Below, piece by piece: positions 42,762 through 54,799 of a DNA stretch of 64,000 nt (the stretch's first letter is position 1; every line of letters starts with the position of its first letter). Location: NCBI GenBank assembly GCA_964036315.1, contig OZ038480.1, forward strand, positions 15,819,655 to 15,883,654. Reading direction: 5' to 3'. The notes under the pieces are model-generated. The model searched no databases. It worked only from the letters and a program-made list of their open reading frames with translations, and had not been told where the DNA came from. A program made the position numbers and the translations under genes. The DNA is from Acanthosepion esculentum. Its lineage: Eukaryota > Mollusca > Cephalopoda > Sepiida > Sepiidae.

Positions 42762-42804
42762 ATGTTGTCTTCACTTGCAAAGTTTCGATCTCTGCTGCAG
42801 TTGA
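42762..42804 (+). CDS. SHMT exon 1 (proposed, mitochondrial targeting part)
   Basis: ATG at 42762 opens MLSSLAKFRSLLQL. This is a short basic, hydroxylated, acid-free stretch as in mitochondrial presequences. A donor GTAAAG at 42805 leaves phase 1. Joining to the proposed exon 2 restores an open frame (43 + 59 = 102 bases, 34 codons) that meets exon 3 in phase. A second donor GTAAGA at 42810 would give a stop soon after the junction. In animals the mitochondrial SHMT carries such an N-terminal extension and the cytosolic one does not. This is inferred from frame and composition only; no transcript data are available. Confidence 0.5.
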
Positions 42805-44341
42805 GTAAAGTAAGAATTTTTCTTCTCATTTTATGTTTTTTTCCCTCCTCAGTCATTTATTGTTTAGTTGCATTTTTTTACGAACACGCTTGGCTTCTTT
42901 CTTTCTTTACTGAGACTCGAAAGAACTTATGTAAGAAGAAGCTTTTTTAGGTTTAGAGGTTAATAATTTTGTCAAAATATGTGCAGTCTTTATCTGGCCA
43001 GAAACTACTTTCAGTGCAAAATAGAAATATTTATTAAGCTAATCAAAGTTAGTATTATCTTTTTAATTTTTAAACAATTTTTTAAAAACCAGCAATAATT
43101 ATTTGTACCCCGGTATACGGCTGTACCGACCCATGACCTATTTGGAGTGAGTGCTTGAAGCAACCAAAAGAAAAAAAAAAAAAAATACCCTGGAAGAACT
43201 CAAAGTATGAAAAATAGAAACCACCTTGACAAGTGACAATAAAATATAATAATAAAAGCATTAGTAGTGTAAGGAAGAAATAGGCTGTCACTTCGTCTCC
43301 GGCGAGAGTAAGCAGACGAATGGTTTGATTGAATCGTCAACAAAGTATATATATTTTTAAAATTTAAATTTAAAAAAGTAATAAAAATAAAATTGAATTT
43401 AACTGTAAATAGAGATTATTCTGAGTATTCGTTTACTTTTTTTTTAAAGTTTATTAATTTTACAATATTTTTTTCAAAACAACAAAGGCAGTAATTAAAT
43501 TCTTTAATCTTCAGGAGGATTTTTCCACGTGTAATTCACAGGCTATATATTCTTTTTCTAATTAAAAACTTTAAATTAAAATTATTGTCCAAAATGTTTA
43601 TTATGCTTAATTTTTCTTTCTAATGACGTATTAAGAAAAATGATTCGTTATTGATTGGACTTTCTTGAATGTCTGTTCCAATGAACAATTGTTCTATTAA
43701 TTAATAATTAATTAAATTGTTTTTTTGTTTTGTTTTATTTTTTATTTTATTTATTTGCAACACGTCCAAGTTTTCACTTTCATTTCTTTTTGGTAACAGA
43801 AAGAAATGAAAACATGGAAAAATTATGGTAGGTAGTTTTCAGTTAAAAACACTAACAGTGCAAGTTGGAAAACTATCGTTATTAATTTAGCGTTAGGTTG
43901 TACTAAGAAAGTTTAATTGACTGACAATTATTATCTTAAAAAATCCTTGACTTTTTTTTTTATTTTAGATTTTAATATTTTTTCCCCTTAAATTTTTCAA
44001 ATCATCTCCTTTCTCCTGTGTCATCTTTTTTTTAAATTTTAGTCTTCACTTTTTCTATTCTTTCTTTTTTAAAACTTTTAATTCGGTTGACAACAGCAAT
44101 TTTTTTACAAGACTCTGCACTTTTTAAAACTCTTAGATTTCACTCCACTTCAAAACAAGGACTACTAAATCAAGATTTTTAATAAATGCAAAAAATCAAA
44201 AAAGTATCTTTATTTCACTATGAAGACTAAAAAGAAATACAAAATTAACTTTTTTAGCCTCTATTTAAAAAAAAAAAGTTACAGAAACTTTGTCATTTAA
44301 AAGTAAAACCTCCGAAATAAGAGATTAAAAGACGTTATTTT

Positions 44342-44372
44342 AGCTTTCCATGGATACGACAGTCTTCATCAG
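44342..44372 (-). ncRNA. Hammerhead-like motif
   Basis: Minus strand CTGATGA, AGACTGTCGTATCCATG, GAAAGCT. CUGAUGA and GAAA are intact; stem II pairing is poor. Confidence 0.35.
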
Positions 44373-44989
44373 TGGTTGACCCTCAGACACGTTGGGAACT
44401 AATGACCCCCCCCATTATGGCCCATCCGTTTTTGTTTTGTTTTGTTTTCTTACACTTTCTTTCACAGTGTTTGTTTTTTAGTGTATGAAAATTTTCTCCG
44501 TTTTTTATATTTGTAGTATTTTTTTTTTACTCTTCTTTCATTTAAGTGATTATTAATAATACTTTAAATGTTTAATACAAATTTAAAAAAAAAATTAATA
44601 TCATTTAACAATCATCGTTTTTTTTTTTCTAAATCAAGATCACTACGTTTGTTAAAAAAAAAAGTTAATGTTTTTTAAAAATAAATGAATATTCGATAAA
44701 ATAACTAATTCACATCATAAATTTCTCTGTCCAGATTTTAAAAGAAAAAAGCTGTCATCAAATAAACAAATTTTAAACTACATACGTAGTTCAGTCTACT
44801 AATTAGGTTTGATTTAATTGTTAACTAACACGTTTTAAGTCAATCAGATCAAAATGAATGACAAACAAGGAATGTATAATTTTTGTGTGGCAATCAATTT
44901 CACTTTGTGTACGTCACGTGTGTCTACATCTGTGAGAAATATAGTGATTTTCCAAGCGTAGCTTAGATGTGGCACAAGGCCGAAAGTAT

Positions 44990-45082
44990 GGGGCATCCAG
45001 TGAGGATTGAACTCACTAGTCAATATCGTAATTGTTCTAGCGAGACAAGCTTGCTAACTATTACACCGCCTCGAGGTGCCCC
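44990..45082 (-). pseudogene. tRNA-Ser(GCT)-like block, SINE head or tRNA pseudogene
   Basis: On the minus strand the ends GGGGCA and TGCCCC pair as an acceptor stem. GTGAG-TTCAATC-CTCAC forms a perfect T arm. The anticodon loop TCGCTAG gives anticodon GCT (serine). The extra length between anticodon and T arm suits a class II tRNA. Next to it on the SINE-body side is GTGGCACAAGGCC, the body motif of cephalopod SINEs. It is therefore more likely a tRNA-derived SINE head than a working gene. Confidence 0.55.
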
Positions 45083-47026
45083 ATCTGAGAAATATAGGTA
45101 ATTAATAATACAAATAGTTAATTTTTAGTAGAAATTGTCTTTTACGATGATTTTGTGAAAATGTGCCATTTTGACATAGACCCGATTGAAAGCAGATGAA
45201 ATGGAAAGATATGAAAAGTTCAGTAAAAATAGGATGTTAAAGAAAAAAAATAAAACGACTTTGAAAGAAAACCAGACACTCACTATTATTGAGTCACTAC
45301 TCAATTACAATTCACAACTGGTTCATTCGTGGTAAAAACGAGAAAAAATGTTGTTTTTTGTGGTTTTTTTTTTTTGTTTTGTTTTTTTTTTTTCTTCGAG
45401 GAATAATTTTTGTTGATTAGCGTAACATTCATTACACCTTCCTCGGGTCACAGCCTTTGTCAGAATCGAAAAATATTGATTTTTTTTTTTTTTTTTTGTT
45501 AAAAAAAAAAAATCAATTTTAAATCATCGTTACATACAGTGAAAAATAGAGCCCTGACTTTGTTATCTTGACTTAGTTTGTTAAATTAAATATCAAGTTT
45601 GAAACTGCTTTACTCATTGAAATCTGCATTTTTAAAAGAATTTTCCGAAGCTTTTTAAAAAAACTTAAATTTTTATTTTTTATTTTTAACTTTTCTTACT
45701 GGGATTTTTTCGGAAGCACATGCCATAAACATTGCATTGGCGGATAATAATAATTTTTAAATGAAGAATAAATATATACTTCCGAACTTATTTATATTTT
45801 TGTTCTTTAATTAAAAATGTATTTAAAAGAAATGCAAAACAATTAGTTTCTGATAACTCTGTAAAATTTAGGGATTGATTTACATTCCACTGTATTGATA
45901 TTATGAACAGAAATTTCAAAAAAATTTTAAAATGATAAAAAAAAATCAATAGTTTTTCTTACAAATGTCGCACTATGATGAAGGTTTACTGAATGCTAAT
46001 CTACAAAAATTAATTCTAAAAAAGTTTCCTTTATTTATTTTTTTAATGAGTGGCCCAGGCTGCTTTAGTGCTGAAAACTAATTGATTGTCTTTGATTTTG
46101 TGTATTAATAAGAATTTGATGGCAGAAAGAAAGGTTAAATTTTACCAAAAAATAATTTAATTCTAATTGGATGAAAAAACTATCAATACAATGTGTTATG
46201 TACATTTTGATTGGCTGAAATATTGATGATAGATTCAGCGTTGGAAAGCTATTTGGATCTACTTTTGTTTTTAAGTTGTAATATTCCACATTTAATAATT
46301 AAGATAACTACCATGTAAAGATTTCTGAGGGATATAAAAAATCTACACAAAACAAGGATAAAATGGTGTGCTTCATAAAAAAAGAAAAGAAAAAGCTGAC
46401 AAAAATAAAATTCAAAATTTAGAAATTTGTGGTCAGTGTAGAAAGTATATTGTGAGGTAAATAAGAAGAGAATTTTCAACCACTCGCTGTTGGTTTAGTT
46501 TGAGTAAATTAAAAAATCTTTGCATTTATATCCCTTAAAAATGGGAAAATACAAGACTTTGCAACAGGTCGTACTCAGTAAACTAAAAAATGGCAACACA
46601 TCTACACCAAGTAACTCCCTTTTTCCAAAAAGGTTTATTAGAAATAATGATAAATAATTTACTAATAAATCTTTTGTAATTCATTTTTAGAAATGATGTA
46701 CAATGATTAAAATTTTAATTATTGAACTGTTAATGCTTTGGTATAAGTTAAATAATGTGTTTTGCACTGAAATGTCTGTATAGTCACAGAAATATATGAA
46801 GAATTTTCATCTGCTAAAGAAGATAAACTGATTAAATTTATTAAGTGAATGCAATGCAAATTAATATATGTAAGGTACTGAAAGGAGTCACCACCAATCT
46901 TCTTTGACAACCGTAGTCATATTTTTTGATATTTCAAATTATTTAACACCAGATTTTGTAATATTTTTTTAGCAAATATCGGTATTCTATCTACCTATAT
47001 CTCTATCTAAATATAAATACAAAACT

Positions 47027-47145
47027 GAACATTGAAGTCAACACTCGGAGGTGACAGGTTGTTTCATGCTAGACACAATTGTCAGGCCGACGATTATATC
47101 TAGCATGAAACAGCCTGTCGCCTCTGAGTGTTGACTTCAATGTTC
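47027..47145. repeat. Family C palindrome
   Basis: The left arm from 47027 (GAACATTGAAGTCAACACTC, then GACAGG, TGTTTCATGCTAGA) returns as reverse complement ending at 47145, with only three transitions across 48 bases and a loop of about 20. The right arm continues as normal family C (to about 47240). Confidence 0.9.
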
Positions 47146-47234
47146 ACTTTCATATATTTACATACGCTCAATCTCTGATATTGAATATTGAGCACTTTAT
47201 CCCATAAATATAACGCACTTTAAAACTATATTTC

Positions 47235-47240
47235 TGCATA

Positions 47241-47316
<76 letters not shown>
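47235..47316. repeat. TC and TA microsatellites
   Basis: (TC)n at 47241-47258, then pure TA to 47314. Confidence 0.9.
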
Positions 47317-47319
<3 letters not shown>

Positions 47320-47399
47320 AAGAAATAGATTTTTGTTTTGTCACTCCTCAAAAGTTAATATAAGCTTTACTAAAAATTTATGAATAGTGAAATCTGACC

Positions 47400-47436
<37 letters not shown>

Positions 47437-48866
47437 TGCTGAAAAGGTTATACGGAAATCTTTTCAGCATCCACTCATATGTACACACAAAATTTAATTC
47501 TGCTAGAGTCTGACTGTGAGGAAGTCACACACACTAACAAGTCTATTAAGTGTGGCAAAAAATGGTAGTCCCGGAAGCAGTGGCATACTGGAAATGTCAG
47601 AAAAATTATTTGGTTTGTCTGTCAAAAATGGTTGGATTTGGAAAGCCCAACACTAGAACAGTGTAGAGCAAAGGTCAGTGCCAAAAGTAAGGGATTAGCA
47701 ACTGAAGAAGGGGGGGATTCATTCTGCAAGAGTGGGGCCAATGAGGAGAGATGCAGGATAGGGTCCTAATAGAAATAAAATAGCGGAACTTGCAGTGAAT
47801 CAAGTACAAGTCTAGGTGTGATTGGTGAAGTATCCACTTGGGTGTCTGTTCCACAGAGTAGCAGTTCTTGGGAAAAAGCTGTCTAAATAACGCTCCTTTT
47901 TATTAATGGGATACAAACGGAATGGGGAGGATTTGTCTCAGTGCATATGATGCATGCATGTGTTGTTGTTACTACATTTAAAAAAAGAAATGTAGCAAGT
48001 GTTGGTACACGTCCTGTGTCCTGTGTGGAAATGTGTGTGGCATTACTAAAACACATGAGAATTCACAATGCAAAATATTTCAGAGAATTTGTAGCTTTGC
48101 AGCTCAGACCAGACACCAGGTTCATTCACAAGATGCATCTTCTTCCAGTTGAAAACTTGTGGCTTAATACACAATAATTCTAGATCGTTACCACCAAAAA
48201 GAACAATGACATGAAATTGTAGCAGTCAGCATTTATTTTATTTAGTTATAACCTTCTCATAAGGGCTGGCTCTGTAAGTGAATGAAGAAAAGTTTGTGTG
48301 GTGGGAGGGAACAGTCTAACTGGCATGTGTCTTCCTTATTGTGTGGTGAGCAAGCAGTCCTATAATTTAGACTGCAAGGGACCACTGTCTTATAGTGAAC
48401 AAGCCTTCTTTGTCCTGTCAGCTTTTGTCTAAAAAAAAAAAGTAATTTGTCAAGAACCCAGGGTCTGTTGACCTGGTTCATAGGAGGTCCATCCTACTCA
48501 GCTGACTTTCTTTGTCAAGCTGATAAATTGTCAAAATGATTTCTGTAACATCCGGCAGTTGTATCCTTAACAAGATATTAGCTGACAACTGATATTGCAA
48601 CAGATGAAATAGCATTAAGCAGGACATTTAATTTCTTTTCTTCATTCAACTTATTTACAAGGTAAATTTTCTTGGTTGTCAAAATTAATTAATGTGGGCA
48701 ATCAGTTCAGTTTGATTGTCCTTTTAGTTCTGACTTAGCCTCTGGATGTGTGTACTCTCTCTTTCCCTCTCCCTTCCCCTATTTCTCTTTGTCTTTTTTC
48801 TCCTTTCTCCCTTTTAACATTAAAACTTTTTCCTTTTTCTTCTTTTTTTTTCCTTGTGTCTAAATG

Positions 48867-48927
48867 AATTGAACTCCATTTATTAATGAAAAATGACCAA
48901 TTTTTCATTAATAAATGGAGTTCAATT
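48867..48927. repeat. Perfect 28-bp inverted repeat
   Basis: AATTGAACTCCATTTATTAA plus TGAAAAAT at 48867-48894 returns inverted at 48900-48927 with GACCA between. No mismatch. Confidence 0.95.
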
Positions 48928-49082
48928 GAAGAAATGGATGTGAGGTCCATGAAATAAATTTATCACCTGACCTGATGGAACTTTTTAAAGATTCTGTATT
49001 CATTATTATATTGCTCTGTTCTTACACTGACCTCTCTGTGGATTTATTTCCTCCTTGGAATTATCCCTACTAATCCTCAATT

Positions 49083-49085
<3 letters not shown>

Positions 49086-49133
<48 letters not shown>

Positions 49134-49138
49134 ATATA
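49086..49138. repeat. TA and TG microsatellite
   Basis: TA tract followed by TGTGTGTGTG. Confidence 0.9.
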
Positions 49139-49435
49139 TGAATGTCACTGTGTCACACTTTTTCAACTTTACTCTGACAGGTTGCAGCCCAACATACCAT
49201 TTTGGAATCAGGATGACTCTATTAGCAAATTAAAAACATTCTGGTCTGGATCTGGATCCAATCCTGAAATTTTGTCCCAAGTTTTCATTACTGTGATTGT
49301 TTCTGGTGATGAATTTTTTTTTTTTTTTTTTTTTGCAACGAATGATTTTGTATGATAAGAATTTTTAACTTGGAAATAAATTTTGGAATAAACCAGCAAA
49401 AGTCACTCATGAACTAAAAATAATTAGCCTTATTA

Positions 49436-49562
49436 ATACATACTGTTTAAAATTAAAATTGGTCATCTATTTTAAATACAAGTATCAATTATTTCAAACA
49501 TCATTATGGTTGATACATGTATTTGAAATAGATGCACCATTTTAATTTTAAACCGTGTGTAT
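49436..49562. mobile_element. Small MITE-like inverted repeat
   Basis: AATACATACTGTTTAAAATT... at the left and ...AATTTTAAACCGTGTGTATT at the right form imperfect arms of about 54 bases round a 20-base loop. Confidence 0.75.
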
Positions 49563-50108
49563 TATGGCCTATTGACCCATTTTAATCCATTATAATGTTT
49601 GAAGTAATAATAATGTCAGATTAAAAATAAATCCATATATTCTTTAGATATTATATACATAATCTCATATTTAATTATACAACTCAATGTTTTCACAATA
49701 TAATGAAGCAATATTAGGAAAATTTTATGAGTAACATATCAAGTGAGTTTTAACATAATTATCCTTATTAAAAAAAATCTGTTGTTGCTAATAACTTGTT
49801 TTGGGTTAGATTATATTATTATGCTAACAAAGATCAGCATAAATTTATAATTGAAATCTTAAAAAAATAGGCCAGAGAAACACATATTTGATGAACACAC
49901 TATTGTTTATATCTAAATAAATAATTATTTTATTATGTCGCATTAATTTGTGTTGACATTCTATAATCTTTGTCAATCTTTCAATCATTGATTTGTTAAC
50001 TTTTCTACGTTTTGACTTTCATTTTATTTTATTATATTTTTTTTGCAGTAGAGGTGTTTGTTCCTTCCTCAAGATCTTCTTTGCTTGAATAGTTTTCTAA
50101 TCTCACAT

Positions 50109-50150
<42 letters not shown>

Positions 50151-50772
50151 ATAAATCAACAGTTTTCTATTGGATCAATATTTGGAAATACTAAGAGCTG
50201 TTCTATTTATTCATTGTTTTTCAAATCGTTTTCGGCTAGGTGAGCCATAATAATCTCTTCATTATGTGAAGGAGTCTTCTATGAACATGCTCTTTAGCTT
50301 CTTGGTTGTCAAAAATCTGTCAGATCTGGACAGTCATATCAAAACGCAAGTCGTCCCATTTTACTGGTTAAGAAAAATATCCCAGCATGCATTTTGTGTC
50401 CTTCTGACTATAAGAGGGAGAGTGGGGAAAACTTTTGCAATCATTCCCATTTGGAAATCTACTCCCTCTTGTTTCATATCAGGTTCATTGATTATTTTCG
50501 TGAAGGACCTAAACTCTAGCTCAGCCATTGGGTTCATCCAATGTAGCTCTACATTCATTAAACAATACTACTGATAAATCAGCTTTCATGTACTTCTTGA
50601 CCAAACTTATTTCTTTTTGTGATGTTTACTTAAAAGTGATTTTCTTTTCTTGGCATGACCCTCTTCTAAAAAATTCTAACATAAGATTTTTTAAGTTTTT
50701 ATGTTATTTAAAAAAAAAAAAAAAATTGAAAGAGCCTTTGTAGTTAGGCCCAAAATTTCTCAGCACCTCACT

Positions 50773-50776
<4 letters not shown>

Positions 50777-50806
<30 letters not shown>
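50777..50806. repeat. TA microsatellite
   Basis: Pure TA tract directly before the family B copy 3. Confidence 0.85.
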
Positions 50807-50809
<3 letters not shown>

Positions 50810-51062
50810 ATCCACAGACAGACTGTTTTACTGTATAACAGCTCATCAATGTGGCTAGATGTCCAATTGCCTCAAGCAAGGATTGAAACCCGACTGATTT
50901 GGCATCAGTCAGAGATTTTTTCCCCTAAGCTATCAGCTCCCAGCAGAAAGGAAGGTGAATTTTTATGTATTTATTTTTGAATAAACATGCCAGTGACTCA
51001 GAGTGCTCAATTCATAGAAGAGCTTTGCATTATCAGCAGTAGCAGTCACTGTTTACAAATTA
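50807..51062 (+). mobile_element. Family B SINE-like repeat, copy 3
   Basis: Same order as 18893 and 38541: GTCATCCACAGACAGACTGT, GTGGCTAGATGTCCAATTGC, GGATTGAAACCCG (reverse of a B box), CAGCAG, GCATTATCAGCAG, CACTGTTTAC. A small further piece (GTCATCCACAGACAG) follows at 51120. Confidence 0.8.
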
Positions 51063-51214
51063 ACGCTTTACCTCTAAAGTGCTCGACTGAATTTTATTTT
51101 TTTGTGGGGGTGTATATATTGTCATCCACAGACAGATTCAGAATAATGTTAGGCAATTAATGACAGTTGAAAAATTTTGTGTAATGCATTTCCGCCTTTA
51201 AAAGGACTTACACA

Positions 51215-51407
51215 CAGTACTGCACACAAGTGAGCCCATATAATAGTATTAAAAAAAATTCCCTTTTTTTCCAGATAATTAACAAATTTTAATTAAATTA
51301 TATATTCATTAAGAAAAAAGTAGAGTAAGATTTGTTGATTATCTGGAAAAAAAGACATTTTTAAAAAAATATTATTGGAGGGGTTCATTTACTTTTGTGC
51401 AGCACTG
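51215..51407. mobile_element. Tc1/mariner-type MITE
   Basis: Left end CAGTACTGCACACAAGTGAG and right end GTAAATGAACCCC / TTTGTGCAGCACTG are inverted, with further inverted matches inside (CCAGATAATTAACAAAT and its complement). The right side is flanked by TA. About 193 bp, with no transposase. Confidence 0.75.
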
Positions 51408-51439
51408 TATACATATATGTATATTAATTTGATCTGAAG

Positions 51440-51680
51440 GCACGAAACTGGCAAAATCTTCAGTCACTTTCCTCTCGTAACTTCCTTGTCTTTTTTTTAT
51501 AAATACTTTCATGTTAAATTTTCTGATGAACTCTCCTTTTGTGGTACATAGATTCTATGAATGCAAGCGCAGTACTAGATTGGTGGCTCCTTAATGTTTT
51601 TCTTATATTCTTTCACACTCAGTAACCCCCTGTATTTTGGTGGCTTTGTTGCCTTGCTCGGGGTGAAATGATTAAAAAGG
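51440..51680 (+). pseudogene. LINE 3' end fragment
   Basis: Contains TTTCACACTCAGTAACC, GGTGGCTTTGTTGCCTTGCT, CGGGGTGAAATGATTAAAAA. It matches the LINE 3' tail at 26920 and the fragment at 60490. Confidence 0.65.
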
Positions 51681-52784
51681 AAGCGAAGCAAGGAAAATAA
51701 TATTTTAGTTTGTCTCATTGTGTTTCAAGTTAACACATTTGAATTTAGTTCAGAATGTTTAAATCTTGGAAATTTTTATAAAGCAGGGATTTAAAATTTT
51801 TAGATGTTATAACTTCTAAATAGTTTCATAAACTGAAAATATGACAAACTCTCATTTATTTTAATTGTTTTATTCTTGTATTACTGATTATAAGATAAAT
51901 AGAAAACGTTTATCAGTCTAACATGTTTCACTTTTATTAATGCTTCATCAGAGAATGAGATATGGAGAAAAAGAAGAAAAATTTGGTATTTTTACTTTTG
52001 TGTTGTTTGATTTTCATTGGTCAATCATGTTTCACATGTATTTGACTTGTTAAACCAATGTTAGTATAATTTGTGGCATTCCTATTTGATCCCAACTTTT
52101 TTTGTCTGAACATGAAAACTGCTTCAAAAAGACAACAATAAGATTGCAGGTTATAAAAAAAATTGTATTTTAATATGGTTGTGTTGAAATATGTATTAAT
52201 TTGGTTTGCAATAAATAATAAAATAGTTGTATTTTTATTGACAAACAAAACTATTCTGGTTTATTTAAAGAATTTGCAATAAGTTTACTTCAAGTTATAT
52301 AAATGTTTCTAAAATATATCATGAAAATTTGAAATATATCATGAAAACACTAATTTGGGATCAAATAGATTTTAATATTAGAAAATCTTGAAAGCAACTC
52401 TGAGTCTCTGAACATTTGGAAAACAAATTTCATTTTTTATTTCTTCTTGGCTGCAGAATATGACTATCAACTTCATATTTTCTTTTCTTTTATATTTTCC
52501 TTATTCACAACTTTGTGGTTTTAAATTGTAACAATCATTTTAGGATGCGGTTGTTCCATTGCTGCTAAGTACAGGTAGTTGTTGCTTCCATGTGTACTCT
52601 TATGTATATCTGTGGCACAAATGTTAACCCAGGCAATTCTTGGCGACCTTTTTGGAGTGATCATAAAGTTAATCTAAACAAAGATTACATGTTCGTTTTT
52701 TGGGGTTTTTTTTGTATTTCATAATCTTCAACTCATGCTGGGAGACATTATAATGTCACTTATTGTTCATTTGTGTCCTTACAG

Positions 52785-52843
52785 ATTCCTCAGCTTCAAT
52801 GACAACAGTCAGTGGTTGTCGTTTCTTGACGCATTGTAACCAG
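52785..52843 (+). CDS. SHMT exon 2 (proposed)
   Basis: A pyrimidine-containing acceptor (TGTGTCCTTACAG) precedes it and CAG|GTTGCT follows. With phase 1 from exon 1 it reads SSASMTTVSGCRFLTHCNQ and enters exon 3 in phase 0. The encoded sequence is still low in acidic residues and would complete a targeting presequence and linker. If exon 1 is wrong, the ATG at 52799 could be an alternative start, giving a 15-residue leader. The donor GTTGCT is weak, which lowers confidence. Confidence 0.5.
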
Positions 52844-53725
52844 GTTGCTTTTTTCTCATTGTTTCTCCTCTCTCCTTCTTTCACTGACCTATGATATAAA
52901 AAAAAAACTTAATGTAGGTCAATATTTGCTTGTGATAAGTAGTGGGGATAATGATAACAAATACTAGATAATGTCTACATACTAAGAATGTCAAGATTTG
53001 TATACTTACAGTTTATGTAAAACCTTTTTCACCCTTTTGCACCCATCAGGTTAATATACAATGTTTTGCTTTTACTTTGTAGTAAATTAAAGAAATGTTT
53101 TGTTACAATTTTTAGTTCATCCCAAATTTATCTAAAAAAGCAGAATTGGAAGAAAGCTTACTTTTAGTTAGTCATTATTGTATTAAAGATGCACTTTAAA
53201 AAATAAAAAAAGGCTCAAAAAATCATCCTGCATCTTATATGTGAAATTGTGACAATTAACTCCCAAACTTTAAATGTTTGAGTTAATTAGGGATTTAAAA
53301 TGAGTCTGTGATTGCAGAAGACTTAATAAATAATCCGACTTTCACCTGGGATGTTTTTCACCATAATCAGCCGAGCACATTCAGATTACCATTTCTGCAT
53401 TCTTCAAACATTTTTTTTTGCTGCTACAAGTCTTAATGATTGTGCATATGGTGTCAGATCACACCAAAAGATATATACTTGATTTAAGTGTATATGATCT
53501 TCTGATAGAAATATTTTTAGTAGGAACTGCATTATTTTTTTTACATTTTTTATTAGATGAAACATTGTCAGCCATTATTATTGATTTTTGACTAGTTTAC
53601 TTCCATCTTCATAGATACAAAATGTTATCGACCATCATTATTAATTTTAGCTTGTTTACATTTATCTTAATGCAGCTGGTATGTTTAGCATTCATTCCTT
53701 GAGGAGAAAAATAAGAACTCGAGTC

Positions 53726-54210
53726 TGTTGGTGAAAGATTCCATGGGTCACCAATTGTTGAATAAAAAAATTGAGAACCGATTGTCTTGTGTTCAAATAA
53801 AATGATATTTATTTAAAGATAAGATAAATGAATTTTAACTGTAATTACTTATCATGCAATGAATGTTAGAAAGTTCTTCTCTTTGACTGTAAGGAAATGA
53901 ACATAAATAGTCTTTCAGGGAGGAAGAAAGAAAGTGGAGTTAGGAGATAAGATCAAAGGAGTCTTGTTACTGCTGTCAGTCTTGTTACTGCTGTCAGTCC
54001 TTCTGCCAGTTGGATGAATGTTTGGTTTCTATTCCTGTTTGTAGGCTCCAGAAGCCTGTGTTTATTTATTGGTGAGAGCTGATTTTATTGACTACTTATA
54101 TTGAATTGAAGCAATTTAAAGTATATTTGAAACCCAGAAAGTTGCACAGAATGTTTATTTTTGTCATTTGCTCCTTTGATTTGATACTGTTCACTTCCAC
54201 ATGCTCTACA
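53726..54210 (-). repeat. 3' LTR of the intronic gypsy element
   Basis: Matches 57696-58242 along its length: TTTTAACTGTAATTACTTAT, AGTTCTTCTCTTTGACTGT, AGAGCTGATTTTATTG, TTTGATTTGATAC, ending ACATGCTCTACA. The right edge meets the polypurine tract. Length about 485 bp. Confidence 0.85.
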
Positions 54211-54799
54211 AATCCCACCCCCAACCTCCAACTTGATAGTTGAGAGAAAGTCAGTAAGTAATATATTGCTTAATGTGATTGGGACAAGTGACCCATGTTC
54301 CTGATTCAGTAGTACAAAGTTGCTGGCTTGTTTCTGCTGTTGCGTCACTCTGAGGTTATTTGTTACTTGGATGTGGTAATTGCGGTAGTGTTGTTAGTTG
54401 TGAAGCTGATGCATTTCCATTATCAACATACACTGGCTTGATCCTATCCACTGATATATTCTCTGTTTTCCCATTGTGCAAAATGTTAAAGTATTTGTCT
54501 GTCCTATGTTGAACAAGGTATGGACCACTGTAGCATGGCGGTAGCGGCTTTTTTACAAAGTCATTTTGTATAAATACTTTTTTTCAACCGTGTAAATCCT
54601 TTGGAATATAAATTTGAGTGGTAACTTGCCTGGCTGGTGGAAATTGTAAGCAAAACATTTTTGATTTTAGTTGTTGTATAAACGTTGTTGAATATTTTTA
54701 TTATCCTCAAAGAATTGTCTTGGCAAAATTAAGGTAGTGCTGAAAACTATTTCTGCTGGTGTATATTGTAGATGTTCCTTTTTTAATGTGTTTCTGATG

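Larger units (their letters stand above)
42805..52784 (+). other. SHMT intron 1 (if exons 1-2 are right)
   Basis: About 9.98 kb with GT at the start and TTACAG at the end. It holds SINE, MITE and TA debris and several poly-T runs (45360, 45480, 47403-47434, 49313-49334, 50110-50146). No coding exon was recognised in it. T-rich, AT-rich stretches make up most of 42.9-44.9 and 45.1-47.0 kb. Confidence 0.5.

Noticed and set aside
47941..48177. 78-codon ORF on the + strand in the first SHMT intron
   Set aside because: No domain, no matching splice phase to the SHMT exons; treated as chance.
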